A program made the position numbers and the translations under genes. Positions 1 through 8,665 of a DNA stretch of 64,000 nt are shown one piece after another. The DNA lies in assembly GCA_024343425.1 (NCBI GenBank), contig BRLC01000025.1:62001-126000 (forward strand), given 5' to 3'. Origin of the DNA: Rhizobiaceae bacterium MnEN-MB40S (GTDB lineage: Bacteria; Pseudomonadota; Alphaproteobacteria; Rhizobiales; Rhizobiaceae). The notes beneath the pieces are model-generated. The model was not told where the DNA came from, did not search any database, and worked only from the letters and a program-made list of their open reading frames with translations. How positions within the stretch are numbered: the stretch's first letter is position 1; each line of letters opens with the position of its first letter.

Positions 1-494
1 TGACCGGGCGGCAGCACCCTGTCCTTGATGGAGTCGATGGTGGCGACGACCGCGCCGCAGCTGCCGTGGCCGAGGACCACGATGGTCTTTACGCCAAGCA
101 CGGCGGCGCCGAACTCCAGGCTCGCGAGGCCGTATTCGCTGATGAAATTGCCGGCCACCCGCACGATGAAGAGATCGCCCGGCCCCTGATCGAACACGAG
201 TTCGGGCACCACCCGGGAATCGGCGCAGGCGACGATCGCGGCGAAGGGCGCCTGCCCTTCCGCCCGGCTAAGCCGGCCGGCGGTGTGGTCTGTATAGCGC
301 GGCGTGTTCGCCACGTAGCGCGCATTGCCGTCTTTCAGGCGCTGCAGCGCCTCTTCGGGCGTGGCCGGCGGCGCTTCACTGGTCTGGGCCACGGCCGGAG
401 ACGCGGCGACCGCCGTCGCGGCCATGGAAAGAGCAAGCCCGCCGCCCAGCAGACCACGGCGGCTTATAGTTTCACTGTTGTGATCCTGGCACAT
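1..494 (-). CDS. Beta-carbonic anhydrase with Tat signal, partial (C-terminus beyond window)
   Basis: Zinc enzyme that interconverts CO2 and bicarbonate. The frame runs from ATG at 494 off the left edge without a stop. The N-terminus carries a twin-arginine signal (SRRGLLGG followed by a hydrophobic stretch and an Ala-rich cleavage region), so the product is probably exported folded to the periplasm. The class signatures are both present: CADSR (first zinc Cys and the Asp-Arg dyad) and, about 60 residues later, GHGSCGAV (His and Cys zinc ligands). It lies about 195 bp downstream of gatA on the same strand, far enough to have its own promoter. The family and export signal are clear; the end of the protein is not visible. 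Confidence 0.9.
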   Translation of the reverse strand, partial: MCQDHNSETISRRGLLGGGLALSMAATAVAASPAVAQTSEAPPATPEEALQRLKDGNARYVANTPRYTDHTAGRLSRAEGQAPFAAIVACADSRVVPELVFDQGPGDLFIVRVAGNFISEYGLASLEFGAAVLGVKTIVVLGHGSCGAVVATIDSIKDRVLPPG

Positions 495-689
495 GTTCAC
501 CTCTCCCGAATGCGGCCGGCGACGGGCGACTTGACGTCAGGCGCCCCGGTTTGCAGGCCGGCTTTACGTTTGATCGTAAAGCAACGGCTTTCAAGCAGAG
601 AGATTATAGGCTTCGCAATTCTGGCGCGCTATCGCTATTTGCTTCAACCCGGCAGACAATTAACCAGCTAAACCTGGAAAGAACCGGCC

Positions 690-2174
690 TCAGCCCCACC
701 ACTTTTCAGGCGTGAAGCGGCCGGCGGCCTGTTCGATGACGTGGCCCGTGCGGAACAGGGTTTCCTCGTCGAAGGGCCTGCCGATGAGCTGAAGGCCGAG
801 CGGAAGGCCCTGCACGTCGAGCCCGGCGGGCACTGCGATGCCCGGCAGGCCGGCCATGTTGACGGTGACGGTGAAGATATCGTTGAGATACATCTTGACC
901 GGATCGGCGGCCATGTCCTGATCCGCCACGCCAAAGGCGGCAGACGGGGTGGCGGGCGTCAGGATCGCGTCGACGCCTTCGTGAAATACGGTCTCGAAAT
1001 CGCGCTTGATGAGGGTGCGCACCTTCTGGGCGCGCAGGTAATAGGCGTCGTAATAGCCGGCCGACAGCACATAGGTGCCGATCATCACGCGGCGCTTGAC
1101 CTCCGTTCCGAAGCCGGCGGCGCGGGTCTTTTCATACATCTCGATGATGTTTTTGCCCTCTTCGCGCAGGCCGTAGCGCACGCCGTCATAGCGCGCGAGG
1201 TTGGACGAGGCTTCCGCCGGCGCGACGATGTAATAGGCCGGCAGCGCATATTTCGTGTGCGGCAGGGTGATGTCGACGATCTCGGCGCCGGCGTCGCGCA
1301 GCCATTCCACGCCCTTGTGCCAGAGATCCTCGATCTCCTGCGGCATGCCTTCGACGCGATATTCCTTCGGGATGCCGATCTTCATGCCCTTGAGCGACTG
1401 GCCGATGCTGGCCTCGTAATCCGGCACCGGGATATCGGCCGAGGTGGTGTCCTTCGCGTCGACCGAGGCCATGGACTTCAGCATGATGGCGGCGTCGCGC
1501 ACGTCGCGCGTGATCGGGCCCGCCTGGTCGAGCGAGGAGGCAAACGCCACGACGCCCCAGCGCGAGCAGCGGCCATAGGTGGGCTTGATGCCGACGGTGC
1601 CGGTGAAAGCCGCCGGCTGGCGGATGGAGCCGCCGGTGTCCGTGGCCGTGGCGCCCGCGCACAGGTGTGCGGCGACGGAAGCGGCCGAGCCGCCGGACGA
1701 GCCGCCCGGCACCAGCGCCTTGTTGTCGCCCTTGCGCCGCCAGGGGTTTGTCACCGGCCCGTACCAGGACGTCTCGTTGGACGAGCCCATGGCGAACTCG
1801 TCCATGTTGAGCTTGCCGAGCATGACGGCGCCGTCGGCGAAGAGGTTCGCCGTGACGGTGGATTCATAGCGCGGCTGGAAGCCGTCGAGGATATGGCTGC
1901 AGGCCTGGGTGTGGACGCCTTCGGTGCCGAACAGATCCTTGATGCCAAGCGGGATGCCTTCCAGCGCCCCGCCCTCACGTTTCGCCAACCGCTCGTCTGA
2001 CGCGGCCGCCTGCTTGCGCGCGATCTCCGGCGTGACGGCCACATAGGCGTTGAGCTGATCGTTGGCCGCTTCAATGGCCGCGAGATAGGCGTCTGTGAGC
2101 TCTGTTGACGTGATGTCGCGGCTGCGCAGCTTTTCGCGCGCTTCGGCGATGGTGAGGCTTGTGAGTTCGGTCAT
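690..2174 (-). CDS. gatA: Asp-tRNA(Asn)/Glu-tRNA(Gln) amidotransferase subunit A
   Basis: Glutaminase subunit of GatCAB, which releases ammonia from Gln to convert misacylated Glu-tRNA(Gln) or Asp-tRNA(Asn). The 494-residue length is normal. The amidase-signature triad is visible: Lys79 in GIKDLF, the cis-Ser in [10 protein letters not shown] (about 159) and the nucleophile Ser183 in [10 protein letters not shown]. It starts 45 bp after the stop of gatC on the same strand, so the two are very likely one operon in the order gatC-gatA. GatB is not in this window. A large antisense reading frame is a GC-rich shadow. Confidence 0.97.
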   Translation of the reverse strand: MTELTSLTIAEAREKLRSRDITSTELTDAYLAAIEAANDQLNAYVAVTPEIARKQAAASDERLAKREGGALEGIPLGIKDLFGTEGVHTQACSHILDGFQPRYESTVTANLFADGAVMLGKLNMDEFAMGSSNETSWYGPVTNPWRRKGDNKALVPGGSSGGSAASVAAHLCAGATATDTGGSIRQPAAFTGTVGIKPTYGRCSRWGVVAFASSLDQAGPITRDVRDAAIMLKSMASVDAKDTTSADIPVPDYEASIGQSLKGMKIGIPKEYRVEGMPQEIEDLWHKGVEWLRDAGAEIVDITLPHTKYALPAYYIVAPAEASSNLARYDGVRYGLREEGKNIIEMYEKTRAAGFGTEVKRRVMIGTYVLSAGYYDAYYLRAQKVRTLIKRDFETVFHEGVDAILTPATPSAAFGVADQDMAADPVKMYLNDIFTVTVNMAGLPGIAVPAGLDVQGLPLGLQLIGRPFDEETLFRTGHVIEQAAGRFTPEKWWG

Positions 2175-2219
2175 TTTATTATCGTTTGTCGGTGTGAGCG
2201 GGAGCGGAACGGCGGGCTG

Positions 2220-2507
2220 CTATTCGACGACCTTGGGCACAAGGAAGAAATTCTCGTCGCTGAGCGGCGCGTTGGCGACGATATCGGCGGCCTTGTCGCC
2301 GTCGGTCACCACATCCTGGCGCTTTTTCATCTGCATGGGCGTGACCGAGGTCATCGGCTCGACGCCGTCGACATTAACCTCGTTGAGCTGCTCCACGAAG
2401 CCGAGAATCGCATTGAGCTCGCCTTCCATTTTCGCCGCCTCCTCATCGGTGACGGCAATGCGGGCGAGATGGGCGACACGCTTTACGGTGGCAAGATCGA
2501 CGGACAT
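2220..2507 (-). CDS. gatC: Asp/Glu-tRNA amidotransferase subunit C
   Basis: Small GatCAB subunit that wraps around and stabilises GatA. The 95-residue length and the N-terminus ([16 protein letters not shown], then a helix with [15 protein letters not shown]) match GatC, as does the later [12 protein letters not shown] stretch. It is the first gene of a gatC-gatA operon read leftwards. The region upstream (2508-2901) marks an abrupt change to AT-richer sequence, so its promoter sits at the border of an inserted block. Confidence 0.96.
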   Translation of the reverse strand: MSVDLATVKRVAHLARIAVTDEEAAKMEGELNAILGFVEQLNEVNVDGVEPMTSVTPMQMKKRQDVVTDGDKAADIVANAPLSDENFFLVPKVVE

Positions 2508-2901
2508 CGGGATAGGCTCCGGGTGATCGGTGATTGATGCTGCTGGCTATAGCGGCCGGGATGCGCGAGGGCAAGTGTGGTGGTGTTGGTGGGGATGGCG
2601 ATCAAGAAGCTACCAAGAGCCCTTTAGGGAATTAGTGATTTACCCCGGAATGTGAAAACTTTGCCAAGGGCAGGCTTCAGAAAAAACGAATATCCAATCC
2701 GACAAAAACCGGTTGGCACAACAGCAGCGCACTTGCATGCAATCTTTTTCGGAAGTCGAAATTAGTTGAAATGCCTTGATAGTAATAGTGGCTACTAGTC
2801 GAATTGGTTGCAACCCAGATGCGAAATAGAATACAACGTGATGTAGTACAACAATATAAATTCCGGGTTGATTCTACACCCCAGCCAGTAAGCGAGTAAG
2901 G
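2508..2901. other. Intergenic border between core DNA and an AT-rich insert
   Basis: No gene is seen in this 394-bp stretch. The first 60-70 bases keep the GC-rich style of gatC and must hold its promoter; from about 2620 the composition becomes visibly AT-rich and stays so to about 7500. No tRNA gene, integrase or clear flanking direct repeat that would serve as an attachment site could be found by eye. Confidence 0.5.
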
Positions 2902-3945
2902 ATGAACAAAATAGATTTCAATAAAGAAATCAGCCAAGGTCAGCTTTTCGAAGTTCTAGAGAACCAGACGACCCTGGATGCATTGAGGACTTTCTTAAGG
3001 GAAAAGAAGCTGCCTCATTCCGCGACTAGCTGGGCGAAAATGATCGCGGATAGAGTCGAACCTGCTCTTTCGAGCGGGTCAATAACTTGGGAGGAATTGA
3101 TCGGCCTGATCCGAGATGCCGAAGAGCATGGCAATAAGCACGTTCGACTTTATTATTTCGACGACAACCACCTTGATGAATTGAGAGACTCTATTAAATC
3201 AAAGGTAGTTGCGGCTTGGGCCAAAGACAAAGGCTTTCCCGGGAGTGGTGAGTATGTATTTGCAGCCTATCCTCCCGATCCAATCGTAATAGAGGTCAGA
3301 ACGGGCGATGGCGAGGATACGGACGCCCTCATACTAAAAATTGCACGTACTGAACATCGCAGAAAAAGGGGTATCTTGACAGAGATAGATGGGGAGGAGG
3401 TATATCTCGCCCCTCGAGTACCGTTCAGGGCTGTAGATGTTTTAAAGATTCATACGAACGGGCTAATTGAGATTCGACTTGATCCTCGCACCGAGCCACC
3501 CATCTCGTATTCTGGCACCGCCAACGCGGTGCTAAGCCAGGTTAGTGGCCTGGTGAACGTGACGCGGATTGCCGAGCTAAGCTTGGGTATCGCAAAAAAT
3601 TCTTTCTCGGACCAGCAGAAAAAACAGCAAGCTGTTGAAAACTTTGAACTATATGAAACTCAACACAAGAACGACCGAGGTGATAGGATCCAATCCAGTT
3701 CACAAGCTGATCAAGGCGGCATACTGACATCAGATGTCATGACAAAGGTCATTAAACAGTTCACTGTAGGAGATCCGGAGGCGTATTGCGAGAAGGTTCG
3801 AGTTTCCTATAATTTCGGGAAGGTAAAGAAGATCAATGCGATCCTATCAGAGGACTCGAATGAGATAATATTCACAGCCGGACTGTCGAGAGAAGAATAC
3901 GACGAAGTGCTGAATGCTATTCTTGAGGTGAACAGCGAGAAATGA
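2902..3945 (+). CDS. Uncharacterised 347-residue protein, first gene of putative defence cluster
   Basis: I do not recognise a family. The protein is soluble, mixed alpha/beta and charged, without a signal peptide or membrane segment. Residues about 1-75 are helical; a segment beginning HGNKHVRLYYFD (about 76-87) opens a strand-rich middle part that includes PRVPFRAVDVLKI (about 171-183); residues about 235-275 are a polar, Gln/Asp-rich linker, followed by a small C-terminal domain. Codon use is AT-richer than in the core genes. The ATG of the next gene overlaps its last codons (ATGA), so the two are translationally coupled. The ATG start at 2902 follows a purine-rich stretch (aagcgagtaagg). 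It heads a run of four same-strand genes ending in an Mrr-STAND protein. Confidence 0.75.
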   Translation: MNKIDFNKEISQGQLFEVLENQTTLDALRTFLREKKLPHSATSWAKMIADRVEPALSSGSITWEELIGLIRDAEEHGNKHVRLYYFDDNHLDELRDSIKSKVVAAWAKDKGFPGSGEYVFAAYPPDPIVIEVRTGDGEDTDALILKIARTEHRRKRGILTEIDGEEVYLAPRVPFRAVDVLKIHTNGLIEIRLDPRTEPPISYSGTANAVLSQVSGLVNVTRIAELSLGIAKNSFSDQQKKQQAVENFELYETQHKNDRGDRIQSSSQADQGGILTSDVMTKVIKQFTVGDPEAYCEKVRVSYNFGKVKKINAILSEDSNEIIFTAGLSREEYDEVLNAILEVNSEK

Positions 3946-4298
3946 CCTTCCAAAATCGTCGCAGTGCAAAATGGGAAGCCCGCCTTGATTACGAGGTCGG
4001 CAAGCTTCGTAATGCCCAGACGTATCGCGAACTCACTCTCAACCGCCTCAAAGACCTCGTAGGGGCACCAAACGAGGCGGAGCTTCTCCGAGCTTTGGCA
4101 AAAAGGGTATCGGAGGGAGACTTACAGGTCGTCTATCGAGTTGTGTCACCATGGACACAGGCGTCATTGGCCACTTACAAGAGCCCATTGGATGTACCCG
4201 ATACTATGCTTGACGACAGTACAGGCGAGACAATCGACATAGATCGCTATCGCAACGTTGAGCCCGTCTACGTTTCAGAGGTGGTTGGTGTCCAGTGA
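3942..4298 (+). CDS. Uncharacterised 118-residue protein
   Basis: Unrecognised small protein. The first half is basic and helical (residues about 8-60, including LRNAQTYRELTLNRLKDLVG), the second half acidic and likely extended. There is no membrane segment or signal peptide. The start codon overlaps the stop of the 347-residue gene by four bases, and the following membrane-protein gene begins before this one ends, so all three appear to be made from one message. Tight coupling suggests a partner of one of its neighbours, perhaps an adaptor between the soluble 347-residue protein and the membrane protein; this is inference only. Confidence 0.7.
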   Translation: MTFQNRRSAKWEARLDYEVGKLRNAQTYRELTLNRLKDLVGAPNEAELLRALAKRVSEGDLQVVYRVVSPWTQASLATYKSPLDVPDTMLDDSTGETIDIDRYRNVEPVYVSEVVGVQ

Positions 4299-4860
4299 AA
4301 CGAAGCGACAAGCCTGGTACGCACAAGCTGAGCAAATTTATGAAGAAGCCCGCATACTAACAGGACTCGAGCAATCAGAGCATTTTAGGACAAAACTAGA
4401 CAACATACAAAACCCAAACGACCGGTCTGCCATTGAAATGATGGTTTGGTATTGGATACGTGAAGGCAAAGAGGAGACTGTACCGCAGTCAAAAGAACTG
4501 CTGTCACCCGACACCATTCTCGTTGCAACGTTCTTGATTATGTTCCTTGTTGGTTGGTTTGAGCTCCGCATGTCCTTGATTTGGTCTGGTTTTCTAGCAT
4601 TATTTACGACTTTCGTTCTTCGATTTGCATTTCGGATGTTTGATCGTGGCTTCCTGTTCAGACGCCTTTTCATCACCTGCGTTGGCTCAGGCCTTTTCCT
4701 TATTGCACCAGCTCAGTTTCAATTTAATTTCGAAACGCCCTATGGCCCAATCTCATGGGGAGGAGCACCAGAAGGTGCTCTTGTTATGATTTGGGTAATA
4801 TGCACGTTGTTGACTTTTGCAGTCGCGGTTTGGGAGCATATGGCTTCCGGGCGGACTTAG
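4288..4860 (+). CDS. Uncharacterised membrane protein of the putative defence cluster
   Basis: Residues about 1-75 form a soluble helical part; the rest holds hydrophobic segments around VATFLIMFLVGWF, SLIWSGFLALFTTFVL, LFITCVGSGLFLIA and ALVMIWVICTLLTFAVAVW, so four membrane helices are likely, with the N-terminal domain probably in the cytoplasm. I place the start at GTG 4288 because an AGAGGTGG stretch (4277-4284) lies just before it and because this leaves only an 11-base overlap with the previous gene; in-frame TTG codons at 4285 and 4258 are alternatives. No family is recognised. In many phage-defence operons such a small multi-helix protein is the membrane-acting effector, which makes this a candidate effector here. 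Confidence 0.65.
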   Translation: MSSETKRQAWYAQAEQIYEEARILTGLEQSEHFRTKLDNIQNPNDRSAIEMMVWYWIREGKEETVPQSKELLSPDTILVATFLIMFLVGWFELRMSLIWSGFLALFTTFVLRFAFRMFDRGFLFRRLFITCVGSGLFLIAPAQFQFNFETPYGPISWGGAPEGALVMIWVICTLLTFAVAVWEHMASGRT

Positions 4861-4935
4861 TCGATCCAAACAAAAGGTGATAAACACCAATATCGCTCAT
4901 ACGCCAAGAGCAATACTCTAAAGGGGAATGGCGTA

Positions 4936-7248
4936 TTGACATACAACTTTTCTGCGCTGTCCTATGCTGACTTCGAGGATCTGTCGCGTGATCTGATCGG
5001 CACAGAAATTGGCGTTCGATTTGAGTCGTTTGCATCGGGCCCCGACGGCGGAATGGATGGCCGTCATGCACCTGGCACCTTCAAGACAATACTCCAATGT
5101 AAGCACTATGCCGGCACCCGCTGGAGCGGACTTAAAAAAACGATGATAAGGGAACGCCCATCCATCGACCGCCTTGCAGCGGAACGTTACATTCTGACCA
5201 CATCCCTCCCACTATCGCCGAAGAACAAAGCCGAACTTATTCAAATTATCGGGCCGTCATTAAAGTGCGAAAGCGATATATTTGGCCCAGGTGACCTAAA
5301 TGGGCTACTTCGCAAATATCCAAACATTGTAAAATCACACATCAAGCTTTGGTTATCGGATACGCCGGTTCTCGAACGCGTATTACATGCTGCTCAGCAC
5401 AACTTTAACGATCTCACAAAGGATGAGATATTAGAGAAAGTGAGAGTTTACGCGCCGAACCCAAGTTTCAACGCAGCTCAGAGTATCTTGGAAAATCAAC
5501 ATATTCTGATTATCTCGGGACCGCCGGGCGTTGGCAAAACAACTCTAGCCGAGATGCTTTGCTATGCACATCTTGGTGAGATGTGGGGACTTCATCCCAT
5601 CAGGAATTTAGACGATGGCTTGATCGCAATCTCTGATAAGAAGAAGCAATTATTCTATTTCGATGATTTTCTCGGTCGGGTCGCGCTCGACAAAAATGCG
5701 CTTTCGAAAATGGATTCTGACCTTGCACGCTTTATCAAGCGCGTTCGCAAAGCACCGAATGCGCGATTTATTCTTACCACGCGCGCACCCATATTCGAAG
5801 AAGCTAAACGCCACTCTGAGCATCTGGCAGACACACAGCTCAATATCAGCCGTTACTTACTCGATGTCGGCTTGTATACTCGTCGTATCAGGGCGCACAT
5901 TCTATACAATCATTTATTGGTGAGCGGCGCGCCACAAACCCATATCAATTTTCTGATTGATAGCGGTAAGATCGCTGAGATCGTCGATCACAGGAACTAT
6001 TCACCCCGCTTGATCGCTCTTATGACAGAAGGCGATCGCGTTAGTGAATTCTCTGCTGATGACTACCCAACCTCCTTCCTGACGACCCTCACTAATCCCA
6101 CCCAGCTATGGGACATCCCGTTTCGTAAGCATATTCCAAGAACCTGTCAGCACTTGCTGATGACTTTATTTTTCTGCGATGAATTCGGAGTGCAGATTGA
6201 AGATCTGCGTGTCAATTACGGTTCCTATCATCGTGCACTGTCAGATCACTATGGAGCATCGCAAGACCCGAAAGATTTTGAGGAGTCACTCAAAATACTC
6301 GAGGGCGGCTTTATTAAAATCATCGGCACAAGAGTACACTTCGTTAACCCTTCTGTACGCGATTACCTTCAGGCTTATCTTAACGACCTCACGCTACTGA
6401 TTATAGGCGCAAAGGCAGCGGTCAAAAGTTCCTGGGCTCAAAAGGTCTGGGAGCACGGAAAGCGATTGGCGAAGAGCTCTAACGAGATAATGCCTGTGGA
6501 ACAGGCAATGCTTGCCTGTGCATTCCTGCCGATCGCCCAAGAGTTTATAAATTTGCCTGTATCAGTCAAAATCAAAGGCACTTCCGGATACACGCAATAC
6601 AAATCAACAGGTCTGTCTAATTCAGAACGCATAGAGCTCATGATCGAGTGGTGGTATGCTAGCCATGATAGTCGTCTTATATCTCTTATAATTGAGCTGG
6701 CTCGCAACCCGGTTGACGGTTGGGACGTTTATCGAGATGGAGAAACATTGATCGCGCTCATAGGCAAGCTTAGAGGAAACGGTTATTTCGATGATATGCC
6801 ACGTGCAACAGACATAGCCGACATTTTGGAGGACGGCGCAGTAAATACGATCGAAAAAACTTGGATAGAACCTGAACTTCTAGAAGATATTTCTGACGTA
6901 TATGAAGAGTGGGAAAATTATTTCAGTTCCGAATCCGAAGTTAAGGAAGCTATAAATGCAAATGTTCAACGCGAATTCGAGGGGTTAGATGAGACTCTAA
7001 GTGAGATGGAATCTGAATCGACTGTGGATGAGCACCTAGAAATTCTTCAGAAACTAGGCAAGCGCAGCGGCATACCTGACCATATGATTAAAAGCGCCAG
7101 CAAAATGGCCGATGAGCGAAAATGGGAGATTGAGGAAGAAAGCTCTACGGCTCCTTCGCTGTCACTTAAAAATAAGGACTCACTCACCGGCGACGACTTC
7201 GATGACATAGCGCTTCAAATGCTATTTGCACCCCTAAAGCGTGAATGA
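4936..7248 (+). CDS. Mrr-like nuclease fused to STAND-type NTPase (nSTAND3-like)
   Basis: Residues about 1-130 resemble a type IV restriction (Mrr-like) PD-(D/E)xK fold: FEDLSRDL, then DGGMDG (Asp41) and LQCKHY (Gln54, Lys56). Residues 195-202 are a Walker A (GPPGVGKT) and FYFDDFLG (240-247) is a Walker B, followed by a sensor-like ILTTRAPI and a helical region typical of STAND ATPases; the rest to residue 770 is helical, with an acidic coiled-coil-like tail. STAND proteins of this build sense phage products and switch on an effector domain, here most likely DNA cleavage. The start is TTG at 4936 with AAGGGG about ten bases before it; no ATG precedes the nuclease motif. It lies 75 bp after the membrane-protein gene and is AT-rich, like its three upstream neighbours. 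Confidence 0.85.
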   Translation: MTYNFSALSYADFEDLSRDLIGTEIGVRFESFASGPDGGMDGRHAPGTFKTILQCKHYAGTRWSGLKKTMIRERPSIDRLAAERYILTTSLPLSPKNKAELIQIIGPSLKCESDIFGPGDLNGLLRKYPNIVKSHIKLWLSDTPVLERVLHAAQHNFNDLTKDEILEKVRVYAPNPSFNAAQSILENQHILIISGPPGVGKTTLAEMLCYAHLGEMWGLHPIRNLDDGLIAISDKKKQLFYFDDFLGRVALDKNALSKMDSDLARFIKRVRKAPNARFILTTRAPIFEEAKRHSEHLADTQLNISRYLLDVGLYTRRIRAHILYNHLLVSGAPQTHINFLIDSGKIAEIVDHRNYSPRLIALMTEGDRVSEFSADDYPTSFLTTLTNPTQLWDIPFRKHIPRTCQHLLMTLFFCDEFGVQIEDLRVNYGSYHRALSDHYGASQDPKDFEESLKILEGGFIKIIGTRVHFVNPSVRDYLQAYLNDLTLLIIGAKAAVKSSWAQKVWEHGKRLAKSSNEIMPVEQAMLACAFLPIAQEFINLPVSVKIKGTSGYTQYKSTGLSNSERIELMIEWWYASHDSRLISLIIELARNPVDGWDVYRDGETLIALIGKLRGNGYFDDMPRATDIADILEDGAVNTIEKTWIEPELLEDISDVYEEWENYFSSESEVKEAINANVQREFEGLDETLSEMESESTVDEHLEILQKLGKRSGIPDHMIKSASKMADERKWEIEEESSTAPSLSLKNKDSLTGDDFDDIALQMLFAPLKRE

Positions 7249-7613
7249 AAACAAAACTGCTTCCGATCCGGTCCGCGACAGAAAGATGGTAAAGCTTCCC
7301 CGATCTCGCGCGATACTCCACTTTTGAAAGTACCTCATATGTGAGGAACTTGAGTTTGTAGTCTCACCCTTCTCCCGACTCACCCATTGATCTATGAAAT
7401 AATAGCGGTAGGAGGCTGCTGAGCGGCTCGGAGAACTGACACTGCTTGGAAAGATGCACCTTGTCCACGCTTAGAACCGATTGTTGCGATTACGGTAAGA
7501 GTTCAGGTGAGGCCAGAGGCACCATCGATTAGGCCTTTGATCGCCACCCATGCTAGGCTTCCGTTCGCGCCCGCCCCCTGCCCGGCGCGCATTCGACAAA
7601 GCGAGGTCTGGTC
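7249..7613. other. Intergenic region, right border of the AT-rich insert
   Basis: No coding sequence is supported here. Composition drifts from AT-rich back to GC-rich around 7500. A small dyad, CCTCA-TATG-TGAGG, lies at 7333-7346. I see no integrase, insertion sequence or direct repeat matching the left border. Confidence 0.45.
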
Positions 7614-8378
7614 ATGCCGCCCGTCGTTTTCATCCACGGCACGAACGCCGGCCCCTGGACGATGCGGAACTTTCGCGCGCATTTCGAAGCAGCGGGGTTT
7701 GCCTGCCACAGCCCCGCCTATCGCCATCATGACCCGACGCCATCGAGAACCGAGCCGGACGCGCTGGTGGGCCTCGGCATCGCCGATTACGTGGAGGACA
7801 TCGCCGATGCGATCTCGGGACTGGCCGAGCGGCCGATCCTGATCGGCCACAGCCTTGGCGGCGTGGTGGCGCAGAAGCTCGCCGCCCGCGACATGGTCAG
7901 CGCCTGTGTGCTGCTCAACAGCAGCGTCGTTAACGGCGTGCTGCCCACGACGCGCGAGGAACGCAGCCTCGGCAAGGCGTTCATGGGCGCCGGCGCCTTC
8001 TGGGAGACGACGATGCTGCCGGATTTCGAGACGATGGCGACATTCGGCCTGAACAAGCTGCCGGAACGCGAGCAGCACGCGATGTTCGACCAGTTGGGGC
8101 CGGAATCCGGGCGGGTGCTGTTCGAGTTGTTCTTCTGGATGTTCGACGAGAACCAGACGACCCGCATCGACTTTGACGCGATCGACTGTCCCGTTCTCTT
8201 CATTTCGGGAAGCGAGGACCTCGCCATTCCGCCCTCGACCGCGCGCGTGACGGCGTCGCGGCACAGACACGCCGATTGTCACGAGGCGGAGGGCTTCGGG
8301 CACTATCTCATGCTGGAGCCGAACTGGCGGGAGATCGCTGCGCTTGCCGAGGCATGGATCCGGGACAAGGTTTCCTGA
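7614..8378 (+). CDS. Alpha/beta hydrolase
   Basis: Soluble alpha/beta-hydrolase-fold enzyme of unknown substrate. Visible elements are the oxyanion-hole strand VVFIHGT near the N-terminus, the nucleophile elbow GHSLGG (Ser80), the acid-bearing strand LFISGSEDLAIPP and a late His in GFGHYLMLEP. The 254-residue length is typical. The ATG at 7614 is preceded by GAGGTC at good spacing. No signal peptide is present. It stands alone between the STAND cluster and an SDR gene on the same strand, separated from the latter by a GC-rich palindromic intergenic segment. Confidence 0.9.
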   Translation: MPPVVFIHGTNAGPWTMRNFRAHFEAAGFACHSPAYRHHDPTPSRTEPDALVGLGIADYVEDIADAISGLAERPILIGHSLGGVVAQKLAARDMVSACVLLNSSVVNGVLPTTREERSLGKAFMGAGAFWETTMLPDFETMATFGLNKLPEREQHAMFDQLGPESGRVLFELFFWMFDENQTTRIDFDAIDCPVLFISGSEDLAIPPSTARVTASRHRHADCHEAEGFGHYLMLEPNWREIAALAEAWIRDKVS

Positions 8379-8665
8379 CGCGGGGGCGGATCAGGGCGTT
8401 GTAGCGGGCAGTTTGCGCCGCCTCTCCTCCTTGCGCGCCGCCGACGCGGCGCTGCTGGATTGCGGGCCGAGCCCGCAATAAGGGATTGGCGCGCGGCATC
8501 GAACAGGTTGCGGGTCGCGCCGGCGATGCGGGATCACGGCGGGGATGAGGAAAGTGGGCGCGCGGCGGTTGTGACGACGCTTCAGGCTTTCAACCTGTCG
8601 AGACATGCGGGTCGAATCGGGTAGTGTGCCGGAGCGTTGATCTTGTCCAGTTGCAGGGAGCTTCC
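8379..8665. repeat. GC-rich palindromic intergenic segment
   Basis: The spacer between the hydrolase and SDR genes holds a perfect dyad, ATTGCGGGC-CGA-GCCCGCAAT (8459-8479), followed by further G/C-rich runs around 8510-8550. It looks like the extragenic palindromic repeats scattered in rhizobial-type genomes, but with only one clear copy in the window the repeat status is inferred. No gene is supported within it. Confidence 0.4.

Noticed and set aside
741-2000. Long plus-strand frame opposite gatA
   Set aside because: It is a GC-rich antisense shadow; gatA has all catalytic motifs and the other frame resembles nothing.
2508-7613. Attachment sites flanking the AT-rich insert
   Set aside because: No tRNA gene, integrase or matching direct repeats at the two borders could be seen by eye.
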